From Roseobacter sp. (GTDB lineage Bacteria; Pseudomonadota; Alphaproteobacteria; Rhodobacterales; Rhodobacteraceae): a stretch of DNA of 64,000 nucleotides. The notes beneath the pieces are model-generated. The model was not told the DNA's origin and ran no database searches. It worked only from the letters and a program-made list of their open reading frames with translations. Made by a program: the position numbers and the translations under genes. This document shows, piece by piece, positions 56,485-64,000 of the stretch. Location of the stretch: assembly GCA_024636495.1 (NCBI GenBank), contig JAGXGZ010000050.1, positions 62,001-126,000 of the forward strand, in the 5' to 3' direction. Numbering within the stretch: the stretch's first letter is position 1; each line of letters opens with the position of its first letter.

Positions 56485-56512
56485 GGTAAGGTGGGGCAAG
56501 ACCCACCCTACC
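56485..56512. terminator. Hairpin between fadH and the DUF4399 gene
   Basis: GGTAAGGTGGGG (56485-56496) and ACCCACCCTACC (56501-56512) pair over 10 of 12 positions around CAAG. Both flanking genes end here, so it could terminate either strand. No clear T-run. Confidence 0.55.
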
Positions 56513-56519
56513 GCTAGAA

Positions 56520-56957
56520 TCACTCGACGGTGATCGTGATCACGTCGGACATGATTGGTGTCGCGTGGGGCACATGGTTCTGGTCTGCCAGCACAAGCTG
56601 CAACGTGTGCGTGCCGGGGGCCAATTCCACCATCGCTTCGGTCTGACCACCACCAAAGTGAATGTGCGTCTCGTCAGCCGGGATCGACGTGCTCAGCGCT
56701 TCGGGGTCGTCTGACCCGAAAACTACGCTATCGACGATCACATGATGATGGCCGGTCATTTCCTTTTCAACACCAGCTGGGGCAACGCCCATGCCCTGCA
56801 AACCGAATTGCACTTTGACGGGCGAAGACACTGTCGCGCCGTCCATCGGGGAAATGATATATTGAACCGCATCCGGGTTCGACGGTGTCGGGCCACCTGC
56901 GTACAAAGGCAATGCCATTGATGCCAGAACGGCAGCTGTCGCCAAAAGATGTTTCAT
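56520..56957 (-). CDS. DUF4399 periplasmic protein
   Basis: 145 aa with a signal peptide (1-19, MKHLLATAAVLASMALPLYA) and GGAGG upstream. The core matches DUF4399: SPMDGATVSSPVKVQFGLQGMGVAPAG, GHHHVIVDS and HIHFGGGQTEAMVELAPGTHTLQLVLADQNHVPH. Its clustered histidines (HHH, HIHFGGG, HVPH) could bind a metal such as copper. Function unknown. Confidence 0.85.
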   Translation of the reverse strand: MKHLLATAAVLASMALPLYAGGPTPSNPDAVQYIISPMDGATVSSPVKVQFGLQGMGVAPAGVEKEMTGHHHVIVDSVVFGSDDPEALSTSIPADETHIHFGGGQTEAMVELAPGTHTLQLVLADQNHVPHATPIMSDVITITVE

Positions 56958-57095
56958 GGAAATCCTCCTTTAAGATGACTTAAGGATAGCCCGTATCGCC
57001 AACCTTCAAGCCCATCCTCGTCAGAGGCACAGCTTGCGCATCGGGCGCGGTCTGTCAGACTATGAAGATTGTCAGTTCTAGTTCCGGATCTTCCC

Positions 57096-58037
57096 ATGCC
57101 GATTTGTGTTTTCGATATTTATGCCGACGGGACATCATCAGTTCCCCAAGATACCCGTCTGACCGGCTCTGGTGCCTATAGATGGTGGCATTTCGATCTG
57201 ACCGACGAGATGCTTGTACCTTGGGTCCGCGAACATCTGCGCGAGATCCCCGCCGGATCCTTGATCCAGAAACAAACGCGCCCGCGCTGTGACAGGTTTG
57301 AAAGCGGGTTGATCCTGAACCTGCGCGGCATCAACCTGAACCAGGGCGAAGATGCCGACGAGATGGTGTCGGTCCGGATGTATGTGGAATCCGATCTGCT
57401 GATCACCGTGCGGCGCAAAAAGGTGTTCGCCATCGATGCAATCCGTCTTGCGACCGAAGGGCAAACTGCGCCACCTTCGCCCGCCGAGTTTCTGGAGGAC
57501 CTTATCGGTCGTCTGACAGCACGGGTTCAGCAACATGTCGAGGGCATAGACGAGATCACCGATTTCTTCGAAACCGATCTTGAGGACAAGGAAACGCCGA
57601 CGCCCCGGGAACTGCCTGAGATCCGGCGCAGCGTAATTAGGTTGCGGCGCTATCTTGATCCACAGCGCGCTGCGCTCAGCAAGCTGGCATCGCTGGACAT
57701 CCCTTTGATTCCCGAAGACAGCCAACTAGAATTGCGCGAACAGGCCAACAGCGCCTTGATCGCCGTCGAGGAGCTGGACGAGCTGCGCGACCGCCTTGTG
57801 TCGGTACAGGAAGAACACGATGCCAACATCGCCCAGCGACAGGCGCGGCACGGCTATGTTCTGTCTGTGGCGGCCGCGATTTTCCTGCCGCTTGGCTTTA
57901 TCACGGGCCTGTTTGGTGTGAACGTGGGCGGCATGCCGGGCACCGATCACCCTTGGGCGTTTGCCGTTCTGTGCCTTGGTATGCTTTTGCTGGCAGTGCT
58001 GATGTTTCTTGTCCTAAGGCTTGTCCGCTGGATCTAA
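57096..58037 (+). CDS. zntB: ZntB/CorA family divalent cation transporter
   Basis: 313 aa from the ATG at 57096. Long cytoplasmic N-domain followed by two membrane helices at the C-terminus (about 255-275 and 288-310). The pore loop after helix one reads GVNVGGMPG, the GxN form found in ZntB, rather than the GMN of classical CorA magnesium channels. The family moves zinc or other divalent cations. Direction and metal cannot be decided from sequence. Confidence 0.85.
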   Translation: MPICVFDIYADGTSSVPQDTRLTGSGAYRWWHFDLTDEMLVPWVREHLREIPAGSLIQKQTRPRCDRFESGLILNLRGINLNQGEDADEMVSVRMYVESDLLITVRRKKVFAIDAIRLATEGQTAPPSPAEFLEDLIGRLTARVQQHVEGIDEITDFFETDLEDKETPTPRELPEIRRSVIRLRRYLDPQRAALSKLASLDIPLIPEDSQLELREQANSALIAVEELDELRDRLVSVQEEHDANIAQRQARHGYVLSVAAAIFLPLGFITGLFGVNVGGMPGTDHPWAFAVLCLGMLLLAVLMFLVLRLVRWI

Positions 58038-58184
58038 AGGGCGCTGTAACAGACAATTGTTTCAGTGTTTCTGCGCCGCGAACGATCCTCGCAATCACCT
58101 TGCTACTGTCCCATCCCTGCCGCGATCCTGCCTGAATTGGCCGTCATACCAGTCTCAACGCAGATGATTGAAAAGGGGACGGCA

Positions 58185-59090
58185 ATGGACCGCCTGACAG
58201 AAATGGAAGCCTTCGCCACAGTCGTGGACCAAGGTGGTTTCACAGATGCCGCCAAGAAGATGGGTATCTCGAAGTCCGCCGTATCCAAGCATGTCTCATC
58301 GCTTGAGGCGCGCCTTGGGGCACGCCTGCTGAACCGGACAACGCGACGGGTCAGCCCAACCGAAATCGGCCTTGCCTATTACGACCGCGCCCGCCGCGTT
58401 CTGAATGATGCTGGCGAAGCCGATGCATTGGTCACCTCGATGCAATCGGCCCCTTCCGGCTTGCTGCGTATCTCGGTTGCGACAGATTTTGGCGTCAATC
58501 ACTTGTCGCCTGCGCTTTCAGGGTTTCTTGAGGAATTTCCCGACATCACCGTCAACATGGTGCTCAACAATCGCTATGTTGAACTGATCAGCGAAGGCTT
58601 CGATATGGCCGTGCGCATCGGAGAGCTGGAAGACAGCACCCTGCGCGCCCGCAAATTAACCGAAACCACCAAACGCATGATCGCCAGCCCTGGTTATTTC
58701 GAAAAGTACGGTCGCCCAGAAAAGATCGACGACCTGAACGATCACAAGCTGCTTCATTATTCGAACCAATCCAGCGGCAACATGTGGAAGCTCACCTCGC
58801 CCTCGGGTGAAAAACGTCAGGTGCGCACCGCTGGCTGGCTGTCGGTCAATGACGGGCAATCGCTTTTGAATGCTGCGATTTCAGGGCTTGGCATCGCCTA
58901 CCTGCCCAGCTTTCTATATTCTGAAGCGATGGAAAAGGGTCTGGTCGAAGATGCCATTCCCGAACTCCCGCTGGAAACTCAAGGTATCTACGCAGTTTAC
59001 CCTCCTGGCCGCTTCACGCAGCCTAAAGTACGCGCTTTTATCGATTTCCTGGTTCATGCCTTTGCAGACAAAGGCCCGACCGACTGGTAA
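58185..59090 (+). CDS. LysR family transcriptional regulator
   Basis: 301 aa from the ATG at 58185, with AAAAGGGG upstream. Winged helix MDRLTEMEAFATVVDQGGFTDAAKKMGISKSAVSKHVSSLEARLGARLLNRTTR-type region in residues 1-60, then a periplasmic-binding-like effector domain with GLLRISVATDFGVNHLSPAL. Belongs to the CrgA/DmlR-like subgroup of LysR proteins. Target genes unknown; it may regulate itself or a distant locus. Confidence 0.9.
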   Translation: MDRLTEMEAFATVVDQGGFTDAAKKMGISKSAVSKHVSSLEARLGARLLNRTTRRVSPTEIGLAYYDRARRVLNDAGEADALVTSMQSAPSGLLRISVATDFGVNHLSPALSGFLEEFPDITVNMVLNNRYVELISEGFDMAVRIGELEDSTLRARKLTETTKRMIASPGYFEKYGRPEKIDDLNDHKLLHYSNQSSGNMWKLTSPSGEKRQVRTAGWLSVNDGQSLLNAAISGLGIAYLPSFLYSEAMEKGLVEDAIPELPLETQGIYAVYPPGRFTQPKVRAFIDFLVHAFADKGPTDW

Positions 59091-59182
59091 ACCTGTCGCC
59101 AAACTCTCTCGTGGTGAAATTGTCGAGATAATTCGATCCCCCTCGCGTCCTGAAAAGGTTGCGGGGGTTCAGTTTGTCGGGA

Positions 59183-60109
59183 TCAGTCTTGGGAAAGCAG
59201 AACCGCCTCGACCCGCCGGTTCGCCTCTCGGCCTTCTGCCGTAAGGTTGGACGCGACCGGAGCAAGATAGCCCATGCCCAGCGCTTCGACCTGAGAAGGC
59301 GGAATGTCATATTTTTCCAGCAACCGCTGACGCACAGCAGCCGCACGGTTGCGCGACAATGCGATATTCGGGTCAAGACCGCCATCACTGTCGGTGTGAC
59401 CCACAAGTGCGATCCGAATAGCGGGCCGATCCTTGAGGAATGCCGCCAGACCGGCAAGCGCGCCAATGCTCGCATCGTTTAAAGCCGCCGTACCCGAACT
59501 GAAATCCAGACCCGACAACACGACATGCCCCTGCTCAAGCAGCTTTGCCGCCAGCCCGTTTTCCCCAACAACTATCTGCGCTGTCTGCGCACTGGCGACT
59601 GGATCAGGCTGAGCACTGGCAGCCCCCGCCTGAATGATCTGCACATAGGCAGACGACGTCGAGGTGCTGGCGAACAAAGTGATCACATCGCTGGGCGCGG
59701 CCAAAGGCCCCTTAACGGCCGTGACGTACTGATAGGCGCGAATGTTGACGTACATGTTCGGACCGGGCAGCGTTTCAACAGCAAAACGAAAGTCGAAGCC
59801 ACCACAGGCCACGGCGCTGCAATCGAGGACGATCTGGTATCCTGAATCCTCAAGCTGCGACCGAAGCGGGCGCAGCACTTGCAAGGGCGTCAGGCCCGAA
59901 ACCTCGAGCCGCCAAGCAGACCGCGCGACATTGCCTTCGACGGTGACGGTTTCTAACGTGCCCCCCTCAAACGGGGTAATCGGGGCCGTATAGGTGTCAG
60001 GTCCGGTGTTACGCGTGACTGTCTCGCGCGCGGACGGGGGCAGTGACAATTCAACGGCCCCCGCCTGCGTTGCCAAAGCAAAACAGACAAGCCCAGCGCG
60101 CCAGATCAT
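59183..60109 (-). CDS. OmpA-family protein with C-terminal peptidoglycan-binding domain
   Basis: 308 aa with a signal peptide (1-18, ending AGA). The middle part (about 25-170) has no recognised domain but contains a disulfide-capable pair (DCSAVACGGFD). The C-terminal OmpA domain has LVGHTDSDGGLDPNIALSRNRAAAVRQRL and GMGYLAPVASNLTAEGREANRRVEAVLL. Probably envelope-located, gripping peptidoglycan. It overlaps the AhpD-like gene by 4 bp (ATGA) and is the last gene of an apparent four-gene minus-strand operon. Confidence 0.88.
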   Translation of the reverse strand: MIWRAGLVCFALATQAGAVELSLPPSARETVTRNTGPDTYTAPITPFEGGTLETVTVEGNVARSAWRLEVSGLTPLQVLRPLRSQLEDSGYQIVLDCSAVACGGFDFRFAVETLPGPNMYVNIRAYQYVTAVKGPLAAPSDVITLFASTSTSSAYVQIIQAGAASAQPDPVASAQTAQIVVGENGLAAKLLEQGHVVLSGLDFSSGTAALNDASIGALAGLAAFLKDRPAIRIALVGHTDSDGGLDPNIALSRNRAAAVRQRLLEKYDIPPSQVEALGMGYLAPVASNLTAEGREANRRVEAVLLSQD

Positions 60110-60675
60110 CTGAACTGCGCGTGATAGGCGTCGTTGGGCCGCATATTGGTAGCGCTTGCAACACGGTTGGTCATGTTGAAGAACCCCGCCACCGACGCAA
60201 TGTCAAAGATGTCCCGATCGCTAAATCCCACATCCCGCAGACCTTGGCGGTCGCTTTCGGTTGTTTTGGCACTGGCCACCGTCAGACTTTCGGCAAATTC
60301 CAGCATCGCCCATTGCCGCGCATCCAGATCGGCCACGCGCCAGTTCATCACCATCTGCTCTCCCAGAATGGGATTGCCCGATAGCTGGCGCACAGCTGCG
60401 CCATGGGCCGTCAGGCAGTAGTAGCATTTATTCACCGACGACACGACCACGGCGATCATTTCGCGCTCAAGCTTGGACAGGTTTGAGACACCCAGCATGA
60501 TATCGTTGTACATGGCGGTAAAGGTGTTCAGCTTGTCGATGTCAAAGGCATAGGCCTGCAACACATTGGGGATCATCCCCAGCTTGTCCTGACAGACCTC
60601 AAAGTATTTCTGCGTGGCTTCAGGCAGTGGATCGACCATCGGCAAATCAAGGGCGGTGGGGGCGTCTTTGGCCAT
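60106..60675 (-). CDS. AhpD-like peroxidase-related protein (carboxymuconolactone decarboxylase family)
   Basis: 189 aa all-helical protein with the redox pair in SSVNKCYYCLTAHGAAVRQLSG, the AhpD-type CxxC followed by His. The family includes alkylhydroperoxidases that use lipoyl or thioredoxin-like electron donors. It lies 12 bp after the GNAT gene and overlaps the OmpA-family gene by 4 bp. Confidence 0.88.
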   Translation of the reverse strand: MAKDAPTALDLPMVDPLPEATQKYFEVCQDKLGMIPNVLQAYAFDIDKLNTFTAMYNDIMLGVSNLSKLEREMIAVVVSSVNKCYYCLTAHGAAVRQLSGNPILGEQMVMNWRVADLDARQWAMLEFAESLTVASAKTTESDRQGLRDVGFSDRDIFDIASVAGFFNMTNRVASATNMRPNDAYHAQFR

Positions 60676-60687
60676 CTTGTGGCTCCT

Positions 60688-61401
60688 TCACTCGGGGCTT
60701 TGCCGATAATGATAGTCGCCCACATTGGCAAAGCCCAGACCCTGATAAAGCCGGTTTGCAGGCGTGTTCGCCTTTGTGCAAAGAACCGCCATGTGGCTGG
60801 CACCTTGTGCCTGCGCCCAGACGGCTGCACGGCGCATCATCCATTTCCCCACGCCCATGCCGCGCTGATGTTCCAACACCTCGACCGCGTGAACCATGCA
60901 TATGCCATCGTGGATTGCAGCAAAGGCCACGCCACCGGGTTTTTCCTTCCAGCGTGACAGGATCGCAGTTTTCTGTACGGCACGGTGCATCACCTTGATC
61001 CGGTCTGGTCCAATGCCGCCTTCGGCCCAGATTTCCAGCATGATCGCCAAGGGCTCCCAGATCTCAAATGCGGTGACGGGCGGGATCGGGATGTCGGTCA
61101 GCTTTGCTATCGGCAAGACATACAGGTTCACCGGATCAATCACCTGGTATCCGCGCGCCTCAAGCGCTTGATCCAGCGCATCATCGCCATGACGCAGCAT
61201 AAACAAGGGTTTCTGCCCCATTGCGCGCATCGCATCTGCCGCTTGGGTTATGTCGGCCTCCGGGTCCGCGATTGATGCCGCCGACACCCGCTTGCCCCCC
61301 CCTTGGCCATCGCGCAAGGTCCAGCCATTTTCAGTCCAACGGCGTGCGGCGGGCCAGGTCTGGTCGATGACCTCGTAAAGCCGGGCCAAATCCGCGGTCA
61401 T
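60688..61401 (-). CDS. GNAT family N-acetyltransferase
   Basis: 237 aa. The acetyltransferase fold is in the C-terminal half, with VHAVEVLEHQRGMGVGKWMMRRAAVWAQAQGASHMAVL as the acetyl-CoA pyrophosphate loop region and ANTPANRLYQGLGFANVG at the end. The N-terminal half is less conserved. Overlaps the CinA-like gene by 4 bp. Substrate unknown. Confidence 0.82.
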   Translation of the reverse strand: MTADLARLYEVIDQTWPAARRWTENGWTLRDGQGGGKRVSAASIADPEADITQAADAMRAMGQKPLFMLRHGDDALDQALEARGYQVIDPVNLYVLPIAKLTDIPIPPVTAFEIWEPLAIMLEIWAEGGIGPDRIKVMHRAVQKTAILSRWKEKPGGVAFAAIHDGICMVHAVEVLEHQRGMGVGKWMMRRAAVWAQAQGASHMAVLCTKANTPANRLYQGLGFANVGDYHYRQSPE

Positions 61402-62117
61402 TGAAAGGCTGCTTCGATCTTTTGAACAGCCTCGTTGATCTCTACGGGGTCAACCCCCCGGATAACGATATGCGCGCCATATTTACCGTCTTTCTGAAAC
61501 GGGTAGGATCCGATCGACAGCGCCGGATGGTCCTTTGCCACTTGTCCCAGAGGGCCCGCAATATCCCCTTCGCCGCGATCAATGCGCACGGTGCTGCTGA
61601 TCAACGGCGCCCCTCCGGTCAAGGTGGGCAAAACACTGGCCACCATCGCCTCGAATACCGACGGGACACCGGCCATGACATGGACGTTTTCCAGCTTGAA
61701 ACCGGGTGCGGCGGAAACAGGGTTGTCGATCAGCGTTGCATCATCGGGGATACGGGCCATGCGCAGGCGCGCCTCGTTCAGCTGGGTGCCTGATTTGGCA
61801 TAGTGGGTTGCCAGAATGGCGCGTGCGTCATCGCGCACGTCGATGTGTTTATTGAACGCCGCCGCAATGCAATCCGCCGTAATGTCATCATGCGTCGGGC
61901 CGATACCGCCGCTGGTGAACACGCTGTCGTACATTTTCGACAGTGCCTGAACCGCGCTGACGATGGTGTCATGTTCATCCCCGATCACCCGCACCTCTTT
62001 CAGGTCGATGCCGACGCTTGTCAGCTGCCCTGCCAAATGGTGCATGTTGGAATCGCGGGTACGTCCCGACAGGATTTCATCGCCGATGACGATCATAGCG
62101 GCAGTGGGGTTTGACAT
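61398..62117 (-). CDS. Molybdopterin-binding / CinA-like N-domain protein
   Basis: 239 aa MoCF-biosynthesis domain with AAMIVIGDEILSGRTRDSNMHHLAGQL, VFTSGGIGPTHDDITADCIAAAF and GVPSVFEAMVASVLP, as in the N-terminal half of CinA. The C-terminal nicotinamide-nucleotide amidase domain of full CinA is absent. CinA N-domains hydrolyse ADP-ribose or NMN-related compounds; MogA-like molybdopterin adenylation is the other option. First gene of the GNAT-AhpD-OmpA run. Confidence 0.85.
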   Translation of the reverse strand: MSNPTAAMIVIGDEILSGRTRDSNMHHLAGQLTSVGIDLKEVRVIGDEHDTIVSAVQALSKMYDSVFTSGGIGPTHDDITADCIAAAFNKHIDVRDDARAILATHYAKSGTQLNEARLRMARIPDDATLIDNPVSAAPGFKLENVHVMAGVPSVFEAMVASVLPTLTGGAPLISSTVRIDRGEGDIAGPLGQVAKDHPALSIGSYPFQKDGKYGAHIVIRGVDPVEINEAVQKIEAAFQ

Positions 62118-62165
62118 ATACCTGTCTCCTTGAGGGGGCGTTGAATGACGTATAGGTCACTGCAC

Positions 62166-62870
62166 ATGCGCTTTCAAACCGAACTTGTCCCCGCCCGCCT
62201 GATCCGCCGCTACAAACGGTTTCTGGCCGATTGCACGTTGGAAGACGGCCGCGAGGTTACAGCCCATTGCTCCAATCCCGGATCGATGTTGGGATTGGCA
62301 GAACCGGGCATGCGCATTTGGCTTGAGCCGAACGACGACCCAAAGCGCAAGCTGAACTATGGATGGCGGCTGATAGACCAGGAGAACGGGCATTTCACCG
62401 GCGTAGATACATCATTGCCGAACCGGGCAATAAAAGCGGCACTTGAAGCGCGCGAGATCGACGCCTTGTCGAAGTACGGCACCATACGCCCCGAGGTGAA
62501 GTATGCCGAAAACTCACGGATAGACTTTTTGCTGACCGAACCGGGCCTGCCCGATACCTATGTAGAGGTGAAATCCGCGACGTTATCGCGCAGCCCCGGT
62601 TTGGCTGAATTCCCCGACAGCGTCACCAAACGCGGTGCCAAGCATCTAAAGGATCTAGCGGCGATGGCACGCTTGGGCCACCGCGCCGTCCTTTTGTATC
62701 TGGTGCAACGCACGGATTGCACAGAATTCGCCCTCGCTGCTGATATTGACCCCGGATATGCCGCTGCTTTTGCAGATGCGCGTGCAGCCGGGCTGGAAAC
62801 AATGGTGATCGCAACGCATATTACCCCTCAAGAGATTGCTTTGGCCGACCATTTACCGCTAAAGGAATGA
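62166..62870 (+). CDS. sfsA: DNA/RNA nuclease SfsA
   Basis: 234 aa from the ATG at 62166; the ATG at 62145 would add seven residues. SfsA family, once called a sugar fermentation stimulation protein and later found to have nuclease features. Typical segments are MRFQTELVPARLIRRYKRFLADC, VTAHCSNPGSMLGL, RIDFLLT, DTYVEVKSATL (with the PD-ExK-like acidic and Lys residues) and FPDSVTKRGAKHLKDL. It is divergent from the CinA-like gene and precedes map. Confidence 0.92.
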   Translation: MRFQTELVPARLIRRYKRFLADCTLEDGREVTAHCSNPGSMLGLAEPGMRIWLEPNDDPKRKLNYGWRLIDQENGHFTGVDTSLPNRAIKAALEAREIDALSKYGTIRPEVKYAENSRIDFLLTEPGLPDTYVEVKSATLSRSPGLAEFPDSVTKRGAKHLKDLAAMARLGHRAVLLYLVQRTDCTEFALAADIDPGYAAAFADARAAGLETMVIATHITPQEIALADHLPLKE

Positions 62871-62935
62871 CCCCGGACTGGTCCTTGACCGAAACCCGCG
62901 CTAAGGATGTTTAAATTATGATGGAGAGACCGGTG

Positions 62936-63751
62936 ATGAATGAACACCGAGGACGCCAGACGAAAGACGGCATCCGCATTTACGATCCTGCGGATTTCGC
63001 CGGAATGCATGCGGCTGGGAAACTGGCCGCTCAGATTCTTGACGATATTGCAGCGCATGTGTTTGTCGGTCAGACCACAGGGGCTATCGACGGCCTGATC
63101 ACCCAGATGGTCGAGGACGCAGGCGCAAAATCCGCGACGATCGGCTATAAGGGCTACAAGCACGCCAGCTGTATTTCGATCAATCATGTGGTTTGTCACG
63201 GCATCCCCGGCGACAAAAAGCTGAAAGACGGTGATATCCTGAATATTGACGTCACAGTGATTGTCGATGGCTGGTTTGGCGACACCTCTCGGATGTATGT
63301 CGCAGGCAAGCTGCCGCGCAAGGCGGAACGTCTGATCGAGATTACCCATGACGCCCTGATGCTGGGCATCGAAGCGGTCAAACCCGGCAATACCTTTGGC
63401 GATATCGGCCATGCCATCCAAAGCTATGTCGAAGGTCACCGGATGAGCGTCGTCACCGATTTCTGTGGGCATGGTTTGGGCCGTGTTTTTCACGCCCCGC
63501 CAAATGTGCTGCACTACGGGCGCCCCGGCACCGGGTCTGTTTTGGAACCGGGCATGTTTTTCACGATTGAACCGATGGTCAATCTGGGCCGCGCCGAAAC
63601 CAAAGTTCTTGCCGATGACTGGACAGCCGTGACCCGCGACAAATCGCTGTCAGCGCAATTCGAACATTCCGTCGGCGTGACCGAAACGGGCGTTGAGATT
63701 TTCACCCTGTCGCCCGCCGGGACCTTCCATCCGACCTACACCCAAGACTAG
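62936..63751 (+). CDS. map: Methionine aminopeptidase, type I
   Basis: 271 aa from the ATG at 62936 (GGAGAG upstream; earlier ATGs at 62918 and 62921 look less likely). Removes the initiator Met from nascent proteins. The dinuclear metal site is complete: INHVVCHGIPG, ILNIDVTVIVDGWFGDTSRMY with two Asp ligands, CGHGLGRVFH with the metal His and ending EPGMFFTIEPMV with the Glu ligands. Confidence 0.95.
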   Translation: MNEHRGRQTKDGIRIYDPADFAGMHAAGKLAAQILDDIAAHVFVGQTTGAIDGLITQMVEDAGAKSATIGYKGYKHASCISINHVVCHGIPGDKKLKDGDILNIDVTVIVDGWFGDTSRMYVAGKLPRKAERLIEITHDALMLGIEAVKPGNTFGDIGHAIQSYVEGHRMSVVTDFCGHGLGRVFHAPPNVLHYGRPGTGSVLEPGMFFTIEPMVNLGRAETKVLADDWTAVTRDKSLSAQFEHSVGVTETGVEIFTLSPAGTFHPTYTQD

Positions 63752-64000
63752 CTTTTGCGCTTGTCCATGCGCAGTTCAAGCACCGCCCAAATGATGCTGC
63801 CGGCATAGGCAAAGCAGCATATGACCAGCGTGGCCCATGGGAAGCTTACAAGGCAGGCGATGAAGCCGGTAAAGAATATCAGGAAATAAGTCACGTTGGT
63901 GCGCGAAAAGCTAACCGACTTGAACGACCATGTGGGAATGCGGCTGATCATGATCCAGCCGACCAGCACGATGTAAATACATGCCAGAAAATCCGGCATC
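63748..64000 (-). CDS. PssA-like phosphatidylserine synthase, 3' end only
   Basis: About 83 codons run off the right edge of the window, so the start and catalytic CDP-alcohol motif are missing. The visible end has three hydrophobic helices and MISRIPTWSFKSV followed by LVSFPWATLVICCFAYAGSI, which resembles the C-terminus of alphaproteobacterial CDP-diacylglycerol--serine O-phosphatidyltransferase. Confirmation needs the upstream sequence. It overlaps the map stop codon by 4 bp on the opposite strand. Confidence 0.6.
   Translation of the reverse strand, partial: MPDFLACIYIVLVGWIMISRIPTWSFKSVSFSRTNVTYFLIFFTGFIACLVSFPWATLVICCFAYAGSIIWAVLELRMDKRKS

Overview
The window looks like chromosomal DNA of a Rhodobacteraceae bacterium (marine Roseobacter group, Alphaproteobacteria). 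The evidence is protein family content and gene order: sulfonate and sulfite genes (tpa, tauR, xsc, soeABC), a urease cluster in the order ureD-A-B-C-E-F-G, the imuA-imuB-dnaE2 mutasome behind a GAACN7GAAC SOS box, an L-malyl-CoA lyase and a FYDLN-acid protein. GC is high, genes are dense, and ATGA-type stop/start overlaps are common. The genus cannot be fixed from this sequence alone.

Layout. 0.3-2.5 kb: N-formylglutamate amidohydrolase family protein, a DUF1244 protein and a small RTX-repeat protein. 2.5-6.0 kb (minus): an apparent four-gene operon, dgcN, dgcA, a DEDDh exonuclease and a D-amino acid aminotransferase, which looks like a route from D-amino acids through D-glutamate to L-glutamate. 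6.3-10.9 kb: malyl-CoA lyase, LysE-type exporter, accA, a GntR/FCD regulator, a YgjP-like metallopeptidase and the FYDLN protein. 11.0-11.3 kb: tRNA-Ala(GGC) with an integrase remnant just downstream. 11.3-13.4 kb: divergent pobA and a PobR-like AraC regulator. 13.6-18.7 kb: urease genes with an extra small membrane protein between ureA and ureB. 18.8-25.0 kb: CHAP lipoprotein, then dnaE2, imuB and imuA (minus). 25.3-29.4 kb: DEAD-box helicase with a long basic tail and a five-haem cytochrome c. 29.7-40.5 kb: taurine dissimilation, tpa, a small lipoprotein, tauR, then xsc-ackA-soeA-soeB-soeC. 40.6-50 kb: dapA, a soluble lytic transglycosylase, an EamA transporter, mnmD and a divergent MnmC-C-like oxidase, a FAS1-like dehydratase, an FMN reductase, a YiaD-like lipoprotein and an Ada-like methyltransferase. 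49.5-51.7 kb: nth, an adenosine-kinase-like gene and an acetyltransferase. 52-59 kb: a small secreted protein, MFS transporter, rppH, a frameshifted fadH, a DUF4399 protein, a ZntB/CorA transporter and a LysR regulator. 59-64 kb: OmpA-like protein, AhpD-like protein, GNAT, CinA-like protein, sfsA, map and the 3' end of a pssA-like gene.

How the genes work together. The taurine block would take taurine to sulfoacetaldehyde (Tpa), acetyl phosphate plus sulfite (Xsc), acetate plus ATP (AckA) and sulfate (SoeABC). No taurine importer or sulfate/sulfite exporter is in the window. The dgc operon would drain D-Glu made by transamination into L-Glu. The mutasome is a damage-inducible translesion system.

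The strongest leads are the dgcN-dgcA-exonuclease-DAAT operon, ackA in place of pta between xsc and soeABC, an interspersed hairpin repeat that also sits inside the soe operon, the integrase remnant beside tRNA-Ala, a possible ATT start for ureD, the homopolymer frameshift in fadH and the split MnmC-like gene pair. No CRISPR array, intact prophage, insertion sequence or secondary-metabolite cluster was seen. Family names come from reading the sequence, not from database searches.
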